The notes under the pieces: model-generated
Database searches by the model: none
Told to the model about the DNA's origin: nothing
Seen by the model: the letters and a program-made list of their open reading frames with translations, nothing else
Assembly (NCBI GenBank): GCA_009911175.1
Contig: QXWX01000179.1
Location: 1-6,557 of the forward strand
Reading direction: 5' to 3'
DNA from: Lachnospiraceae bacterium
Lineage (GTDB): Bacteria; Bacillota_A; Clostridia; Lachnospirales; Lachnospiraceae
DNA: 6,557 bases
In this document: positions 5,717 through 6,557 of the stretch, one piece after another
Position numbering within the stretch: position 1 is the stretch's first letter
Layout: each line of letters starts with the position of its first letter
Translations under genes and position numbers: made by a program

Positions 5717-6418
5717 TTATTTCCTCGCCAGCAGCTTATAGCCCAGCCCCTTAACCGTCAGCAGGGAAACCGGCTTTGACGGGTCTGCCTCGATCTTCCC
5801 CCGGATGCGGCGCACATGGGCGTTCAGGCTGTTTTCATAGCCAAAAGGATTGTCGCCCCACAGGGCTTCGCAGAGCGTGTCCACAGTCACAATGCGTCCC
5901 TCATTCTTCGCAAGGGTTTCCAGCAGCTTATGCTCCATCGCCGTCAAAGGAAGTACCTCACTGCCATTGTCTACTTCGGCCCGGCTGAAATCCACCGTAC
6001 AGCTATGAAGCTTCAAAATTGGCTCGTCCTCCTTGTAGCAACGGCGCAAAACCGCGTAGATCCGCAGTAAAAATTCCTGGGGAAGAAAGGGCTTCGCGAT
6101 ATAATCATCGGCTCCAAGGCCAAGGCCTGCCAGCTTGTCTGCTGCCTCGTCACGGGCTGTCAGAAAAATGATGGGAATGTCCGTCCATGTGCGTATCTGT
6201 CTCATCAGGGAAAACCCGTCACCGTCCGGGAGCATCACATCCAGAATCGCAAGATCAGGCTTTTCCGCTTTGGCGGCGGCAATTCCCTCTTTCATATTGG
6301 GGGCAGTAACAAGATACTGAAAGCCCTCATCTGTTAGTATAGCTGTTATCATTTTCAAAAGCTCCGGTTCGTCATCAACCAGCAGGAGCTTCTTACTGTG
6401 TAAAAATGTATTGTCCAT
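5717..6418 (-). CDS. OmpR/PhoB-family response regulator of TCS2
   Basis: This 233-residue regulator has a receiver domain at about residues 9-125: acidic pair Asp15-Asp16 (LLLVDDEPE), phosphoacceptor Asp60 in LAILDVMLPDGDG, Thr87 in FLTARDE and Lys109 in AKPF. A winged-helix domain occupies about 133-233, with GYENSLNAHVRRIRGKI as the recognition-helix region and VKGLGYKLL as the wing. The start is supported by GGAGG (complement of 6426-6430) 7 nt before ATG. It is the first gene of its operon, with the kinase 3 bp downstream. The TTAGAG(G/A) heptamers of the TCS1/vanY region were not seen upstream, so the two systems probably have separate targets. The promoter lies at the inner border of the right terminal repeat. 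Confidence 0.95.
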   Translation of the reverse strand: MDNTFLHSKKLLLVDDEPELLKMITAILTDEGFQYLVTAPNMKEGIAAAKAEKPDLAILDVMLPDGDGFSLMRQIRTWTDIPIIFLTARDEAADKLAGLGLGADDYIAKPFLPQEFLLRIYAVLRRCYKEDEPILKLHSCTVDFSRAEVDNGSEVLPLTAMEHKLLETLAKNEGRIVTVDTLCEALWGDNPFGYENSLNAHVRRIRGKIEADPSKPVSLLTVKGLGYKLLARK

Positions 6419-6434
6419 CGCGGCACCTCCCCGA

Positions 6435-6475
6435 CAAGCTGTACAACCTACATAAATTGTGTTTTTGTCAGCTTG
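6435..6475. repeat. Dyad in the TCS2 leader
   Basis: The 7-bp arms CAAGCTG (6435-6441) and CAGCTTG (6469-6475) are perfect reverse complements 27 bp apart. The distal arm sits directly downstream of the -10 hexamer and the proximal arm just upstream of the ribosome site. It could be a repressor operator or a weak leader hairpin, or chance. The mRNA would probably start within the distal arm, which argues against a full RNA hairpin. Confidence 0.35.
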
Positions 6476-6505
6476 ATTATAGCATACCGCAGCCTACGGC
6501 TGCAA
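6476..6505 (-). promoter_or_regulatory. Probable TCS2 promoter at the repeat border
   Basis: On the minus strand a perfect TATAAT occupies 6481-6476. The best -35-like hexamer is TTGCAG (6505-6500) with an 18-bp spacer, a weak match. It would give a leader of about 50 nt. The -35 lies in the inverted repeat and the -10 straddles its inner edge; the left copy has TATAGC in the same place, so only the right copy has the full -10. Confidence 0.5.
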
Positions 6506-6557
6506 TCAAACCTAAAAGCAAAAAAGCAAAAAGAATCATCCTATTCGTAGATGCACG
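6477..6557 (-). other. Short open frame with hydrophobic end, right copy (possible C-terminal fragment)
   Basis: Reading leftward from the window edge, the frame is open to TAA (6479-6477) and encodes the same RASTNR plus hydrophobic stretch as the left copy. If it is the tail of a membrane protein such as a transporter permease encoded beyond the edge, that gene would lie directly upstream of TCS2 on the same strand, with its stop codon overlapping the TCS2 -10. The internal ATG at 6539 would give a 20-residue peptide. Neither reading can be settled here. Confidence 0.25.
6478..6557. repeat. Right terminal inverted repeat (pairs with 3-82)
   Basis: This is the reverse complement of the left repeat: identical over 6483-6557, with a single mismatch at 6482 and matching bases to 6478. 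The same GCAGCC/GGCTGC hairpin lies at 6489-6503. The window ends exactly at the repeat, so it may continue outward. The inner border falls in the -10 of the TCS2 promoter. Confidence 0.95.

Noticed and set aside
1..6557. CRISPR array, tRNA, rRNA, riboswitch or phage integrase
   Set aside because: No regularly spaced repeats, cloverleaf, conserved RNA motif or recombinase/transposase motif was found on either strand by eye.

Overview
The window reads as accessory DNA from a Gram-positive anaerobe, most likely of the Clostridia (Lachnospiraceae-like). The signs are strong AGGAGG-type ribosome binding sites, long A/T-flanked hairpin terminators, OmpR-type two-component pairs with 3-bp gaps or 8-bp overlaps, and a VanY-type D,D-carboxypeptidase. 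Family-level taxonomy is inference. Every gene except the first looks intact, and no transposase, recombinase or integrase is visible.

Layout, left to right. Positions 3-82 and 6478-6557 are inverted copies of one sequence, with the outer 75 bp identical. Just inside the left copy lies a rightward gene of the PAPS-reductase / N-type ATP-pyrophosphatase family, whose PP-loop starts at the repeat edge and which has no start codon of its own. A small unrecognised gene follows (883-1224), then a strong terminator (1253-1303). A leftward response regulator/histidine kinase operon (TCS1, 3280 to 1324) comes next. It is divergent from a rightward membrane-anchored VanY-type peptidase (3453-4298). 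A second leftward response regulator/kinase operon (TCS2, 6418 to 4346) converges on vanY, and a second terminator lies between them. TCS2 starts from a promoter at the inner edge of the right repeat.

How the genes fit together. The TCS1 and vanY promoters are near mirror images. Each has two TTAGAG(G/A) heptamers at 11-bp periodicity, ending exactly 9 bp upstream of a perfect TATAAT. This is the layout expected for one OmpR/PhoB-type regulator activating its own operon and vanY, so TCS1-vanY looks like a self-contained cell-wall stress module without vanH/vanA/vanX. TCS2 has no obvious target inside the window. The PAPS-like gene and its small partner form a separate unit.

Points most worth following up: the inverted terminal repeats (invertible segment, two inverted copies of a larger element, or contig-end repeat), the missing 5' end of the PAPS-like gene at the repeat junction, and the mirror-image operator between TCS1 and vanY.
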